A DNA stretch of 64,000 nt from NCBI GenBank assembly GCA_000818945.1, contig KN805370.1, positions 322,111-386,110 on the forward strand, written 5' to 3'. Position 1 is the stretch's first letter. Each line of letters begins with the position of its first letter. This stretch comes from Schizochytrium sp. CCTCC M209059. Its lineage: Eukaryota > Sar > Bigyra > Thraustochytrida > Thraustochytriidae. Under the pieces are notes generated by a model. It worked only from the letters and a program-made list of their open reading frames with translations. It was not told the origin of the DNA and did no database searches. The translations under genes and the position numbers were made by a program. Positions 11,129 through 23,000 of this stretch are shown one piece after another.

Positions 11129-14059
11129 TCATAGAGACGTTGTAGTGGTCACCGTTAGCGACTCGTTCAGTTTGCGTTGGATCTGGACTCTAAAGTCTGA
11201 AAATGAAGTGCCTTGCTTGCTCTGCAGGACCTTGAGAATTTCGTGCTTACGGAGCAGCACGCAATTGTCGGGGTGGAAGCTGAGAACATAGAGGCAGCGC
11301 AAGGTGACATCGGTGAGAATTTGCTGGATGCTGCTCGCTTGCGACGTTTGTGCTACGATTTGAACCAGCTTGTGGATTGTCACAAGGCCCACGTGCAGCT
11401 TATTGTCCGCGTGCTTGATGCACAGATTCTTGAGGGCATAGATCACAGTGACGCGAAGGCTGTCGTGCTGAGCCTGGGATTTAAAGTTGCCCGCCGGATC
11501 GGAAAGCAAACTTGCGAGCTCATCGATAGCCTTGGGCATTCGAATCTGAACATTACGCTCTTCCAGCGGCTTGGTCGTGAAACCCAACGAGTTCGTGATC
11601 TGGTCGCGAAGGTGACTGTCGCTGGCGAGATTGCCAATCACCGCGGCAGTTTGCGTGAGGATCTGTATCGGCCGATATGTAGGCTGAAACTCGTTGCGCA
11701 TGATGAGACGCATGAGCGCCCCAACAACTCGAAACTTGGCGACCTGACTACGATATTGCTCCGACTTTGTGCAATTGTTCAAAAGACTGACCGAGTGCTT
11801 GACGAGGTCATCGTTTTTGCTCTGTAGGAAGCGACAGATGCTTTCAATGGCACCGCGCCGAAGCGCGCCTCCAGCCATGACTTTGTTCTTCAGAACAGCA
11901 TTGTTGCGTGTAAAATTGACGAGGCTCGAAACGACCAGAACTTGTATTCTTTCGCTGCAACTTTCGTCGTTGAGGAGGTCAATGAGAGCAGGTACGATCG
12001 TATGTAGAGCAAGATCCGGCAACGGGTCGACGCGACCCTGGCTCATAGCTTTTTCGTTGCCAGCGATAAACTGTGACTGTTTCTTGTTTCCCCGGGACTC
12101 GCTAGTAGTCGAATTGCCTGCAATGCTGTAGCGCGCAAGCTGCTCGCAAACAATAAAGTGCAGATTGTGGCCCCAGCGCACGCGATCGCGCCCGCATTGC
12201 AAGAGCCTGACGAGAAAGCGTGGATATTCGAGTGCATCACCAGTGGCCTCAAGCGACCAGCGAATGAACCCACTCTGAAGAAGACTTTTCAGGACACGCT
12301 CGTTACATGTAAATTTCTGCATCAGTCGTTCGTCAGCTGCCTTGAGAGCAAGAGGCGTTTGCTCAAAGTCTTCACCGACCGCACGAAAGTACAAGAGCGT
12401 CTGCAGCACTTGCGAAATGTCTTGCAATCGCTTATTGTGCTGCTGAACGGCAAGCGCCAGACGATGAATGTCGAGCTCTCCCGGCAGCAAACCTCCATCC
12501 ACACAGAATGCAAGGTATCGCCAGACACGAGCCTTCCACTCACGCGCAAGATGTGCATCCACGTCCTTGCCTGCAAGACCAGGCAGCTGATGTTCGAGCC
12601 GGAGTGAGTACTCAAAGGGGTCAGCGTTCACCTTCGGTCTCGTTGCATCTTGGGCGGGTTCTTCCGCACTGCCGATCTGGCCTGGACGGAGTGTGATTTT
12701 GGCGCGACGAAGTGATTCAAGTATGCTTTGACAAAAGGCGAGGGCGAGTGAGGCTGCACCGGGAAGCACCGGTGGATCTAAATTCTCAGCATACCACTTG
12801 TACGATTCCTCATCGAGCATGAGCGCGTTGGCCTTGGTTTGCACGACAAGTTGGTCCCACGTTGTTGCCTTGGCGCTGCAACGAAAGCTGTCGGTGACTG
12901 CTTCCATATACGTGCGCACCGTCTGGTCGTAGTGAGCACTACAGCCGATAATTACCGCGGTCTGCAGGTGGTCCATATTTGGTGGAATAAAAGCCCTTTG
13001 GAACACATAGATACTCACGTCACGATGTGAATGTTCTTGCGAGCGATGTGTATTGTGACGATTTTTGGCAGTCCGCAGCTGGACACGCCAACATGACACC
13101 GCAGCGAGATCGCCCGGCGGTCCTGTCTGTCGACGCTGATAGCGTTGCAGACGCCCAACGATACGATAGTCAATGACTTCATCTCCGATGAAGTGCATGT
13201 ACCTCTCGGCAACCTCTCGAGCTTGGCGCTCTGCCCCGACTGTTGCTGAGTATCGCATCTGTGTCACAGGATACTTGTCATGAATGATGATTTCAAGCGT
13301 CGAAGGTGGACCAGAAGATGTAGGCCGACTTTGATCGTGCGCACGCACAAATCGTGCAGAAGCGATTGCGCCCGTTGACGCCGCTGTCGACACTGCAATA
13401 CCTTCCGGGATACCTAGACGTGTTGGGTTCGTCCCTGCTTCAAGCGCTCTGGCGCTTTGGAAGAGACTCGCATCTGAGCTTCCGCTTTCTGAGCCGGTGC
13501 TAAACCCCCCAGCAAACGTGAAATCCCTTGGAACCTGGTACTCGTACCCTGCGAGCTTGAACGCGGTGAGCTCGACACCAGCTGCGTTGGCGGCGAGCAC
13601 GCCACGACGCGATGCCGCTGAAGACGGCAAAAGGTCTTCGGTGTCCACTACAAAGGCCGCCGAGGGCATTTTCCAATGTTGAAACATGAAGTCTGTCCGA
13701 AAATAAGTCTCGAGCTCCGCGCGCAGGCGTTCGCGGTCAGCGCTGCGGAAGATTAAGCGCTCGGGGAAAAAATCGCGTTCCTCGTCGTGCTCCGGCGCTG
13801 TCTCGGCAGTCGCCAGCTGCAACGGCGTTTTGTCCAAAAAGTAGAGCGCAAAGACCTCTTGGGCGTGTACATCAACCTCGCAACGCTCAAGCGAGCTATA
13901 CCGGCACGAGTAAAGGAGACCATTTTCGCCGGCTCCGATCATTTCATCGTCAACGAGATATATTGCATGCTTGCCGAGACACATGTACATGAGCTCTTCC
14001 TCATGCTCGCTATACATGCAGCGCACGAGTACATAATGTTTGAGCTTGGCGCCTGTCAC
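11129..14059 (-). CDS. ARM-repeat protein with PH-like N-terminal domain (5' end incomplete)
   Basis: Frame of about 976 residues converging on the PARP gene with 177 bases between stops. The first about 130 residues are beta-rich and PH/GRAM-like, ending in a helix with RLIFRSADRERL and TYFRTDF, which recalls the N-terminal PH-like region of RME-8/DNAJC13; there is no J domain. A middle region around residues 270-400 is unassigned. Residues about 680-950 form armadillo repeats (NFTRNNAVL, LLNNCTKS, VIGNLASDS). The frame begins at GTG, and the open stretch runs back to a stop at about 14088-14090 with no ATG before internal Met15. A splice-acceptor-like CGCAG ends at 14071, preceded by CTAAC, so a short upstream exon is likely. 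A scaffolding role in membrane traffic is possible but not shown. Confidence 0.7.
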   Translation of the reverse strand: MTGAKLKHYVLVRCMYSEHEEELMYMCLGKHAIYLVDDEMIGAGENGLLYSCRYSSLERCEVDVHAQEVFALYFLDKTPLQLATAETAPEHDEERDFFPERLIFRSADRERLRAELETYFRTDFMFQHWKMPSAAFVVDTEDLLPSSAASRRGVLAANAAGVELTAFKLAGYEYQVPRDFTFAGGFSTGSESGSSDASLFQSARALEAGTNPTRLGIPEGIAVSTAASTGAIASARFVRAHDQSRPTSSGPPSTLEIIIHDKYPVTQMRYSATVGAERQAREVAERYMHFIGDEVIDYRIVGRLQRYQRRQTGPPGDLAAVSCWRVQLRTAKNRHNTHRSQEHSHRDVSIYVFQRAFIPPNMDHLQTAVIIGCSAHYDQTVRTYMEAVTDSFRCSAKATTWDQLVVQTKANALMLDEESYKWYAENLDPPVLPGAASLALAFCQSILESLRRAKITLRPGQIGSAEEPAQDATRPKVNADPFEYSLRLEHQLPGLAGKDVDAHLAREWKARVWRYLAFCVDGGLLPGELDIHRLALAVQQHNKRLQDISQVLQTLLYFRAVGEDFEQTPLALKAADERLMQKFTCNERVLKSLLQSGFIRWSLEATGDALEYPRFLVRLLQCGRDRVRWGHNLHFIVCEQLARYSIAGNSTTSESRGNKKQSQFIAGNEKAMSQGRVDPLPDLALHTIVPALIDLLNDESCSERIQVLVVSSLVNFTRNNAVLKNKVMAGGALRRGAIESICRFLQSKNDDLVKHSVSLLNNCTKSEQYRSQVAKFRVVGALMRLIMRNEFQPTYRPIQILTQTAAVIGNLASDSHLRDQITNSLGFTTKPLEERNVQIRMPKAIDELASLLSDPAGNFKSQAQHDSLRVTVIYALKNLCIKHADNKLHVGLVTIHKLVQIVAQTSQASSIQQILTDVTLRCLYVLSFHPDNCVLLRKHEILKVLQSKQGTSFSDFRVQIQRKLNESLTVTTTTSL

Positions 14060-14070
14060 CTCGTTCAGGG

Positions 14071-14731
14071 CTGCGCGTAACCTCGTCTAGCGTTAGTTGT
14101 CCCTTTTCACTCGACACCTGTTTCGTCTCCTTGTCCGGCGCAAGTCAAGCATCTCCTGCGAGCTGCGTGAAAAAAGACTGGCACATCGACAGTCTGACTC
14201 GCTGCACAGCCGGAAACGTGAACCGACGGGCGGCTGTCGCTTGGCAATCATGAGTTCGTTACGGCGCGCCGCTGGCCGGTCAGTCACCTACCTCGTAGCA
14301 CGCTCGCCGAAGACATATTCTTTGTTGTTGCTGCTATTGTCGCTGCTACTGCTGCTGCGTTATCAAATTGAAAGTGAAGACACCAACAAGATTGACGGTC
14401 TAAGAAAGGCCTAATCTGGGCCTAGGCATAGGTTTGGCCTAGGCGTAGTTAGACCTTGGCCCGCCCGCCCTGGGTCCACAGTCTACGACTTCAAAAGTTC
14501 AAGTTAGACAACGCAGCATAAGTCACTTCTTTCTTGCGTTCTAGCAAGCTGGCGGCAGCAGCGAACCTTGCTTCACTTTGTATTTTTTGGGGGGGAAGAG
14601 GGAAAAGGGTTGCTTGAGTTCTGTGGAAAGAAATACCATTAGTGACTTAGAGAAGCGTAGAACAAATGTCGCGCCCCCTAGAAAAAGATGAAACATGAGC
14701 GCTGCAACAAATTCCTGGTTGCGAGTAGGGG
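14071..14731. other. Intergenic region between the ARM gene and ALG2
   Basis: It probably contains the missing 5' exon and promoter of the ARM gene. A plus-strand frame at 14097-14414 encodes a basic stretch followed by a Leu-rich segment, but there is no homology or context to call it a gene. Two copies of the palindromic nonamer GGCCTAGGC lie at 14419-14427 and 14436-14444. A G-run follows near 14590. Confidence 0.4.
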
Positions 14732-16150
14732 TTACAATTTCCAAATGGCAAGACATCCTGCTACGATCACGAGCACAACGCTGAGGAAAAGGGCAAACAA
14801 GGTAGACCTTGGAGCTGCAGAAGTCTCGTGCCTTTGTAAGATATCGTTCAGCTGAGTGCCAAAAGCAGCAAGGGAAAAGGTCTTTTCAACCCATTCTCGT
14901 CCCTGCGCACCAAACTTGAGGACCATCGATTTATCCTCCACGAGCTGCGCCAGAGCTCCCCCAAAATCAGCGGGATCCTGCGACCTGAGGAAACCGGTCT
15001 CGCCGTCAATCACTGTCTCGAGCGGGCCGCCACTGGCAATCGCCACGACAGGACACCCTGCATACATGGCTTCAATTGGAACAATACCAAAGTGTTCTCG
15101 ATCGGGCGTGTACAGCACGCATCGAGCAATTCGCAGGAGCTCGAGACGTTGGTCGTTGGAAAAGGACAAGAGGAAGGAAACTTTGCCTTCGAGCCCGAGC
15201 TCTTGCACGCGTTTACGGAGTGTGGCGACATAGCCCACATTCTCTTGGAGACGTGGATCATAGCCTCCAGCCAAGACGAGATGCACGCGCGCAAAGATGG
15301 GAGCTTCCACTTTGGACCGTACATGGTCCAAGGCCTCGAGAGCCAATCCGAGATTCTTTTTGCTCTCGAATCGATTGATGGAAAGCACGACGATGGGTCC
15401 TTTGCCATCGTCGCCCCCGCTCTTGCTTTCGCACGACTCGAGGTGAGCGGAAAGTTCCTCAGGGAAATCGGCTCGAGCAGCTTCACGCTGTGTCTCGTCG
15501 AGGACGCGGTCAAACTCGCGCATGTCGATTGCCGGGTAAAGAACTGCGAGGTCCACTTTTTCGAGAGAAGCGAAGGACTCACGAAACACCGAGGCCGTGA
15601 ATTTACTGTTGACTACCACAGCGTCGGCGGCGCCTGTAGATCGCTCTTCCCACCAATCCATGGGAGCACGATATAAGCGCTTCAGTGCACTTCCGCGGTC
15701 AACACAGAGAAGCTTGTCAGGAAAATGGCAGTAGAAGACAACCTGAGCACCTGTCAGAGCTCGCAGCAGAGGCACAACGTGCGACACCTGGTCGCAAAAG
15801 ATGACTTCCGGTCTCGGTACAAAACCTAGCGACACCCGCAAACCAATCACCAGCGTGACCCACAACATGCGCAAGACAGCACAAACAACGTGAAATCTGC
15901 CCAAGACCGTTCTTGGCAGCCAATCGCCATGTACGTGCACACGATTTGCGAGAGGTCCGGAACCCGTTGTTTCTGCAAAGCAGCGCGCCGGATCGTGATG
16001 TGCTGTGAAGAGGTGAACATCTCTCGCATGGTCTTTCAGCAGTGCCACCGCTGCATTGACGACGAGCATTTCCGCGCCGCCAATGCCGAGGTCTGGGTGC
16101 ACAAACCACACCTCACCTTTTTCTTGCGTTGACGTGTGTTCGCGCGGCAT
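14732..16150 (-). CDS. ALG2: Alpha-1,3/1,6-mannosyltransferase ALG2 (GT4 family)
   Basis: 472 residues from an ATG at 16150, the usual length for ALG2. The enzyme adds the second and third mannoses (alpha-1,3 and alpha-1,6, from GDP-mannose) to the dolichol-linked N-glycan precursor on the cytosolic face of the ER. The N-terminus has FVHPDLGIGGAEM, typical of ALG2. Also seen are YCHFPDKLL, NSKFTASVF, the nucleotide-binding-fold motif INRFESKKN and LVLAGGYDPR. The GT4 EX7E motif is intact (Glu352 and Glu360 in REHFGIVPIEAM), followed by GCPVVA and GGPLETV. A hydrophobic segment fills the last about 18 residues before the basic tail end, matching the membrane-associated C-terminus of ALG2. The gene is uninterrupted and divergent from the LRR gene to its right. 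The identity is secure by motif order and length. Confidence 0.95.
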   Translation of the reverse strand: MPREHTSTQEKGEVWFVHPDLGIGGAEMLVVNAAVALLKDHARDVHLFTAHHDPARCFAETTGSGPLANRVHVHGDWLPRTVLGRFHVVCAVLRMLWVTLVIGLRVSLGFVPRPEVIFCDQVSHVVPLLRALTGAQVVFYCHFPDKLLCVDRGSALKRLYRAPMDWWEERSTGAADAVVVNSKFTASVFRESFASLEKVDLAVLYPAIDMREFDRVLDETQREAARADFPEELSAHLESCESKSGGDDGKGPIVVLSINRFESKKNLGLALEALDHVRSKVEAPIFARVHLVLAGGYDPRLQENVGYVATLRKRVQELGLEGKVSFLLSFSNDQRLELLRIARCVLYTPDREHFGIVPIEAMYAGCPVVAIASGGPLETVIDGETGFLRSQDPADFGGALAQLVEDKSMVLKFGAQGREWVEKTFSLAAFGTQLNDILQRHETSAAPRSTLFALFLSVVLVIVAGCLAIWKL

Positions 16151-17096
16151 GGTTTTGCTTTAATGTCCTACTCTTGCCCAATTTTATGGTCCTGGATGTT
16201 CTGTTCTCCTCCTTTTCTTTGTATATGGGAGCCCTGATTTGCTACAAGTTTCGTTATTGCTTTCTTGCTGCTCCTTTACTGCTGGTGCTGCTGGTGCTGC
16301 TGGTGCTGGTCTTGGTGCTGGTTCTGGTGCTTGGGCTGCAGTACGAGGGGTGCGTAGAGACTTTGCAAGGTATCTACGTCAGTCTCCGTTGTCAAGCTCC
16401 TTTCTTGCCAAGCCCAAGGCGGTCTCGGCGCACTGAGGTTGGCAGTCTCCCGGTGAGCCCTCGGCTGCCGGCCAGCAGATCTCTCTCTCTTCCCTCTTGC
16501 TCTTGCCTCGTGCTCTTGCTCTTGCTCTTGCCTCGTGCTCTTGCTCTCAATCTCAAGAAGGACGTTTTGCTCTCTGCTCTTTGCTGCCTCGTCGAGCTCC
16601 TCCGCAAAATGGATATCGTGGCACGATATTGCAGATTATCGTGCACGGAATCGTGTTCGAAGAGAGGCGGAGAAAGGAGACGAGAGATGAGTAAAGATAA
16701 GACAAGATAAGACAAGATGAGACAAGACAAGAGAAGACAAGACACGTCAAGACACGTCAAGACAAGACAAGCTCCAATCCCGAAAGCGTCGCAGCGAGGA
16801 GACAGGGCTCGCGGCCGGGCGAGGGACTGGCTCGCAGCCCTGCTTGCCTTCGCCCGGAGCCCTATCTGGGCGGAGAGAGGCCACCGAGCTCCGAGAAGAA
16901 GACGGCGGCAAGGCCAAGGAGGGAGCTGCCCCCGACCGACCGACCGACCGACCGACCGAGTGCGTGCGTGCGACCTGCAAAAGTGACCCGCCCTGTCTGG
17001 AGGCGCCCAGGCTCGCTGCGCGGGAGACCTTGCGGCAGCGCAAAGTCAAAACGAAGCGCCCTGTGAAGCCACGGTTTTTATTTTGCGTCAGCGAGA
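16151..17096. other. Divergent intergenic region with microsatellites
   Basis: Shared upstream region of ALG2 (-) and the LRR gene (+). It contains a CTGCTGGTG-type run (about 16270-16335), a TTGCTC run (16495-16555), an AAGAC/AAGATAAGAC run (about 16694-16771) and a CGAC run (about 16932-16960). Frames through here are low in complexity and I call no gene. Confidence 0.55.
16694..16771. repeat. AAGAC-type microsatellite
   Basis: Imperfect tandem run of GACAA/GATAA/GACACGTCAA units, about 78 bases, in the ALG2/LRR intergenic region. Confidence 0.85.
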
Positions 17097-20000
17097 ATGT
17101 CGAACCAGGACCAACCCATAATGTACAGAAAACTCGACCAGACCATGTGGCCAACAGTTGGCAAAACCTCGAAAGGCCACGTGCTCAATCTCTATGGGGA
17201 CGAATTTGCGCTGTCATCCCTCAGAGGTCTCGAAGGTCTCCTTGCTCAGAACAACACCCGCGTTGACACGATCAATATTCAGGGGAACGCACTTGCGACC
17301 CTCATTGATCTTAATTCCCAAAGCCTGAGCGGCCTGAAGAAGATAAATGCTGCCGGTAACCCAATTCGCTGCATTTGTGCCAACAGCCAGAACTCGAATT
17401 TGAACCGGTGGCCTCTGAAGATGACTTCTCTCGTCGAACTCAACGTAAGCGGCGCACTTCTCATAAGTATTCCCGACCTCTCGACGATGCCATCTCTGCG
17501 CGAACTCATTCTGAACAACAACAGTATCACCGCTGCCTCATTCCAGGAGCTTGGCCTAGGCCGTAATCTCGAACTGATTGACTTGCGTGCCAACAGGCTC
17601 TCGTGGCCCGATTCTGCGAGTTTTTCCTCAGACGCCCGTGTATTTCGAGATCTCGCCAGACTCAAGGTGGTCCGACTCGCTCAAAACAGCCTTGAACGCG
17701 AGGTTGTGGACTATGCATTCATCATATTGGCGCATATCCGCAGCAAGTCGAGGCTTGGCGCGCACGCCATTCAAGCAATCGATCATTTTATAGTGAATCG
17801 CAGCATGAAGGAAAGAGCAGATGCGATTCGCAAGGCCAAGGCCTTCGGCAGCGTCGCCGTGGTCTCTGACTCTGCGTTTCAGGCCTCAGACGGCAGTGTG
17901 GGCAGCGCTGAGGCAGCTCGCGACCGCCGCATTGATGACATGTCTGGCTTCGCGCAAATGGATGGCAGCGATAGCGGTTTGGACGAGGACATGAACAGTA
18001 GCGGCGGCGGCGGCGGCGATCCCAGCGATCATCACAGTGTTGATGGTGGTCAACGTGGGCCCCGGTCGCAGAGCATCAGCAGCCTGGAACGTACGGCGCG
18101 CGAAGTGCACATCGAGCTTGCAGCGCGCCACCACGAGGGGCCACGGTCGACCATGAGCTCGCGCAAAGACCCCACGCCTGCTATCGCGGGCCTCGTTCCC
18201 AAAATCAACGAGCTCAACGCTCTATTAGAGGAGTGCTTTATACAGCCCGACCGCTGTTCACGCAATCTTGGGGAGCTTCTCAGTGATGTCCAACGCGTCA
18301 CGGACCGGCCGCACGACCACCAATTCCTCTTCAAGTTCGACACAGAGGAGTACAATTCACTTGAGATTGACGAGTTTCTCCAAAACATTGTGCTCCTTTC
18401 CGAAAGGCAGCCGCAAGTCACTCGCACGCTCTTGAGCATACTTGTATACCTTTCGACGGTGGCGGAATATAAATTTGGACAGCGCTGTGTCGAGCAGCTT
18501 CGAGATATGATGAGCGGAGGCGAACAACAAGCGAAAACTGTCATTGTTGTTGTCAACGAGTGCATGATTCCCTGGCTTGAACGCGCAGACGACGCTTATA
18601 CGCGGCAAAGTCTCATGGTCAATCTCATCACCCTCGCGCAAGCAAGTGGCACCACCTTAGGTCTCGAGATGTCTCCTCTTGACGGAGCGATTGCATTCAT
18701 CGAGGCGCACCTGCATCGTTCATCGAATGCGTCAGGGCCATCAGACACCGTCATCGATATGGCCGCTGTGGCGAGCAGGACTCCAAGGTTGGCTGCGGAG
18801 CTTGGCACGCATGGGCTTGCACGAAGTATTGCCCAGGAACTAAGAGACGCGCAGCTGGGATTGCCACGCTTTCAAGCACTTTTGGTTCTCATTAAGAACA
18901 TGGCCCTCTATGACATCGATACAGGGTTCAAAGAGGAGAACTCCAAAGACGCGCCGCGAGCGACTTCGTACGCTGTCGAGCCAATCGTGCATGAGGCAGA
19001 CTGGCGCAACGAGCGCATACATCGTTCGGCAGATGCCTTCGGTAAGGAGCGTGTACATCATGCCGTCCTTCGAAGCTTGCGCCAGCTTGTCGAAGAAAAA
19101 GAACGAAGCCAAGGGGACCAAGCGAATGATACAATCTTGCGCGATTGCATCCTCTGTCTCGTGGCGCTTGCCAACAGCCCGAATGTGTTTGTGGAGCTTA
19201 TTGTGAGCAGCCCGAGGTTCTTGGACCTCCTGTTTGGACTTACCAAGCCCAACTATGGATCAGGACCCGTTGTTCTCGCTGCTGTATACGAAGCACTCGA
19301 ACAAGTGTTGAGGCTGCCCCGCTCTTGGTATCAATCCAGCTTTAGTGATGTCTTTGCCAGTATTACGTCCAAACTTCAAGGCGTTACACCTTTGCTCCAG
19401 TACCTTGGCGAAAAGGGAACCAAATTCAATCGGATGTGCAAGCTTGTGCCTCGAGAGGAGGAGCTTCAATTCCGCGGCGAAATCAGGTCCGTGGCCACAC
19501 TTCATAGTCCGTCCATGCACAAACTTTTGGTGCGCGTCATCAATCTCATCACCATTTACAATGTGGAGGCGGTGCGAGGTCACAACCCCCTTGCTCTCCG
19601 CGTTACACAGGATCTTAACAAGAAGAACCGCGAGACCTTTCTTTTTGCATGTCTGGAGACTCCGTCAGATGAGGTGCGTCTTGCGGCTGTGCGATGTCTT
19701 CAGGAAATTCCTCTCGCAGAATTCGAGATGAACGAGATCAACTATTTGGTGGAAATGCTTTCGAGCGTGATCAACATCTCCTCCGGCAAGACCGAGGAGG
19801 TCCTGGGTGGCTCTTTTCGCCTCCTCACCAAGGTGTGTCTTTCTCCGCACGCCTCTGGTGCTTCGTTTCGGTTGACCTTTGCAGAAAAAAGCGCAGCAGC
19901 AGCACTGTCCATCCTGGAGCGCAATGAAAAGCGCGACACGCGCGGGAACGCTGAGGAGTCGCGCCAGAAGCGAGTTCTCTCGACGGCCTGCGTTCAGTTC

Positions 20001-23000
20001 TTGCAGGCCGCTTCGCAGTTTCAAAGTCTTCGGAACTACCTGAGCAGCCACGAGGTTCTGAAGCGAATGGTCGCAGTGCTGTACACGGAGGACGAAAACA
20101 CGGCTCACGTTAAACTTAACCCCGTTGAAGACACCGACATTGACCGCACCAGCTATGCGCCAAACATGCTCGAACGCACGCGACCTGGTCGACAAGTGGA
20201 GTACCTTTTACAAACTCTTTTTGGCGACCGTTCCGTATCACCGACGCGTGTTGTGGCGCCACGCATTTTGCGACGCATCGCCGATGTTCTCATGGGCATT
20301 CCGGACCCATCTCTGCGCTTACTTCGGCGCAGCTGGCTCTTTGGAGTCGATGAGATCGACGCAGAGACCGCTGGCGCGAACGATGACGACGAGACGGCGA
20401 CTTCGGCCAAGGCCGAGGCCAGCCTTCCTGGGTGGATGCGAAGACGGATGCAGGAGGAGTGTGACCCTCACTATGATTTTCGCGCCGTCGCAAATCGCCA
20501 CGCGATTGAAGAAAAGCACATGGGGCCCTACTGGAATTGTATTATGGCCAGCCAGGTAGGGCTCTCGGACCACTGGCTTGCTGCTGTGACTCAGACGAAA
20601 GAGAATCGTGCGGAAAAAGTACAGCAGCATCAACTTCTCATTCACTTTCAGGGCCTTGAGCGCTTGCTACTCTTTCTCGTCAGCGCTATTGAAAAGAATA
20701 TTGTTCTATCGAGCGGACACGTTGCGGGGTATGAAGATTCCGATACTAATGAGGCTTTACGTCGGTCGGCCGTTCCATCCCGTGCTTCGGTGCTCCAGCT
20801 CTTTGAGCGATTCAGAGTCCCTGACGTTCGCGGAACAGTGGAGCGCTTTGCCTACTTGGCGAAGGCCGCTGGAGATGCGGGAAACCCGGCACTGCGGGAC
20901 ACACTTGCTGGCGTAGAGCTGCCCGCATCCTCCTGGGCGCCACCATCTGCCGCTGGCAGCGAGCTGCTGCTTCAATATTTTATGGAAGAATCACGCGAAA
21001 CCACTGACGTCGAGCATATGGAGAGCGAAAATCAGCATCATAAGTTGGAGCCCGGCGAGATAAGGAGTGCCGCAGAGGCCGCGCGTATCGATCAGTACCC
21101 TGGCGCGGATGTGACCATGTTCGCCCCTAACGCGGCCAAGTGTCACCGTCGAGACACGGCTATTACTGACACGCTCGTTGCCGCCCTTCGAGTCATTTAT
21201 TCTCTTTTGAAGGATGGTAGTCAGGAGACAATCACTGCGGCCAAGCGAAACCTTCGTATGCCCAAGAGGCTTCGCATTCTCGCATTCATTTGTGCCGGCG
21301 GCGAGGATCGTCCTGTTTGGCCACAGGGGCTCATTGGTGCCAAGTTCATGGCCATCGCGTACGAGCTTTGCGTCATGCCCGGTCTTCGGCGCGAGGAGTC
21401 GGAAGAGCAACTTACCGTGTATGCAATTATCTGCGTCGTCGCAAAGCGTATTCTTTCCACGCTGCGTTTTTTCGCAGAGTCGCAGACCCTTGGCGAGGCT
21501 GACCTCGTCCTTGCACTGCACACGACGCGAACAATTGCACTTATTGCTGCTCAACTTCCTCTTATACGAGTCCCTGGGCTTGACGAAAGGGCCAACCGCG
21601 TCGATGGCGCGGAGGAATCAATCCACATCCGTGCCCTCGACGTCATGTGGAAGTCACTGCTGCCCTTTGAAAGTGTGGTCAAGGGTTGCTTGGCCTTGCT
21701 CGTTGCCTGCAGCTCTCGATCTCCTAGACCTGTTCATTTACGCACTTTGGAGGCGTGCGTGCGTGAGCACATTACGCAGTTTCTGGTTTCATCGTTTGAG
21801 TCCACAAGTGAGGCACGCTACGAAATCCTCGAGGAGCTCGTGCGCGCACAGGTGGACAGTCGTGCTGCGATGCGCAACTCTTATATCCAAGACCTGCTCG
21901 ACCGTGTTGCCAAAGCTTCTTTTTCACGAGAATTGCAAAAATTCATGGGGGTCGAAGATTGCTTTCATGTACACTTGCGCAATGGTCCGAGAGAAGGCTT
22001 GATGCCCGCCGCTCAGACGTCTGCAGGACTCGCCTACAAAGAGTCGCAGCCAACACGAAACGGGTGCTTCTTTGCTCTTTGCGTCGGCGCACGCTCTCCA
22101 TTTACAACGCAAAAGCAGCTTCCATCGCAAAAGCCTCGCAAAGAACACCTTGCTTCTGCTGTGGAGGAACCTAATGGAACGTTTCGCAAGGTATGGGCTA
22201 TCGAGCCCCCGCCGCCTCTGGAGCGCCGGTCTCGCTCACGCGAAATGCCGGGCGAAGTGAAAGATACGCAAGGTGCAGCAGGTCCAGCCTCTTCCACTGC
22301 GGAAAACCAGACGTGGGAACACGATCGCATTGGAGTGGAGCGGATCCTTTTGTCTGCATTTTGCGACGTATTGGACACTCCCGGGCCAGGCCTGGCGCGC
22401 CGCCAGCTCTTGGTGCTCACCTCTGAGGCATACTACCTTTTCACGGAGCCCCGTGAAGGCCGTGGGTGGGAAGTTGGCGCAAGCGCCGCGTCGCGGCTCT
22501 CGCAAGATGACTTGTACTCAAATCCAACCACTTTTGCGAATTCTTCAGTCCTTCGCCGGAACTTGCTCAAACCAAGACTTGTTTGGCGCAAGCCTTATCG
22601 TGCGGTGCAGCGAATTGTCTTGGGTGTATTTGGACAGCGTGTTCATATCAAGCATAAGCTTTCCGATTTACGAGATCGCACAGACCCAAGTTCACTCACG
22701 TGCCTCACCTACGTCTCGGGTGTTGCCGCCAGGATGTACTCTCTCTTTCTGCAAATGACGCACGAGTGGGCTCAGGTAGAAACGTGTCTTGGAGCGGAAA
22801 GGTCATTGATTAATCCGCCGGGCATTGAAAGTGACGTCCCTTTTCGTGAAGCACTTCGGCATGCCATACACGTGCTTTCAGAAGACGAAGACGAGAATGA
22901 AGACGATATTAATGGCACTGCTGCCGCCACCAACGACGATGATAATGATGACGACGACGACGACGACGAAAACGCCAACGACGTGCGCAACAGAAATGTC

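Noticed and set aside
14097..14414. 105-residue plus-strand frame with a Leu-rich segment
   Set aside because: Basic, low-complexity sequence in the promoter side of the ARM gene; no homology and no follow-on exon seen.
16129..16710. 193-residue hydrophobic frame upstream of the LRR gene
   Set aside because: Starts at a non-ATG codon and is made of CTG/GTG and TTGCTC microsatellites read as Leu/Val.
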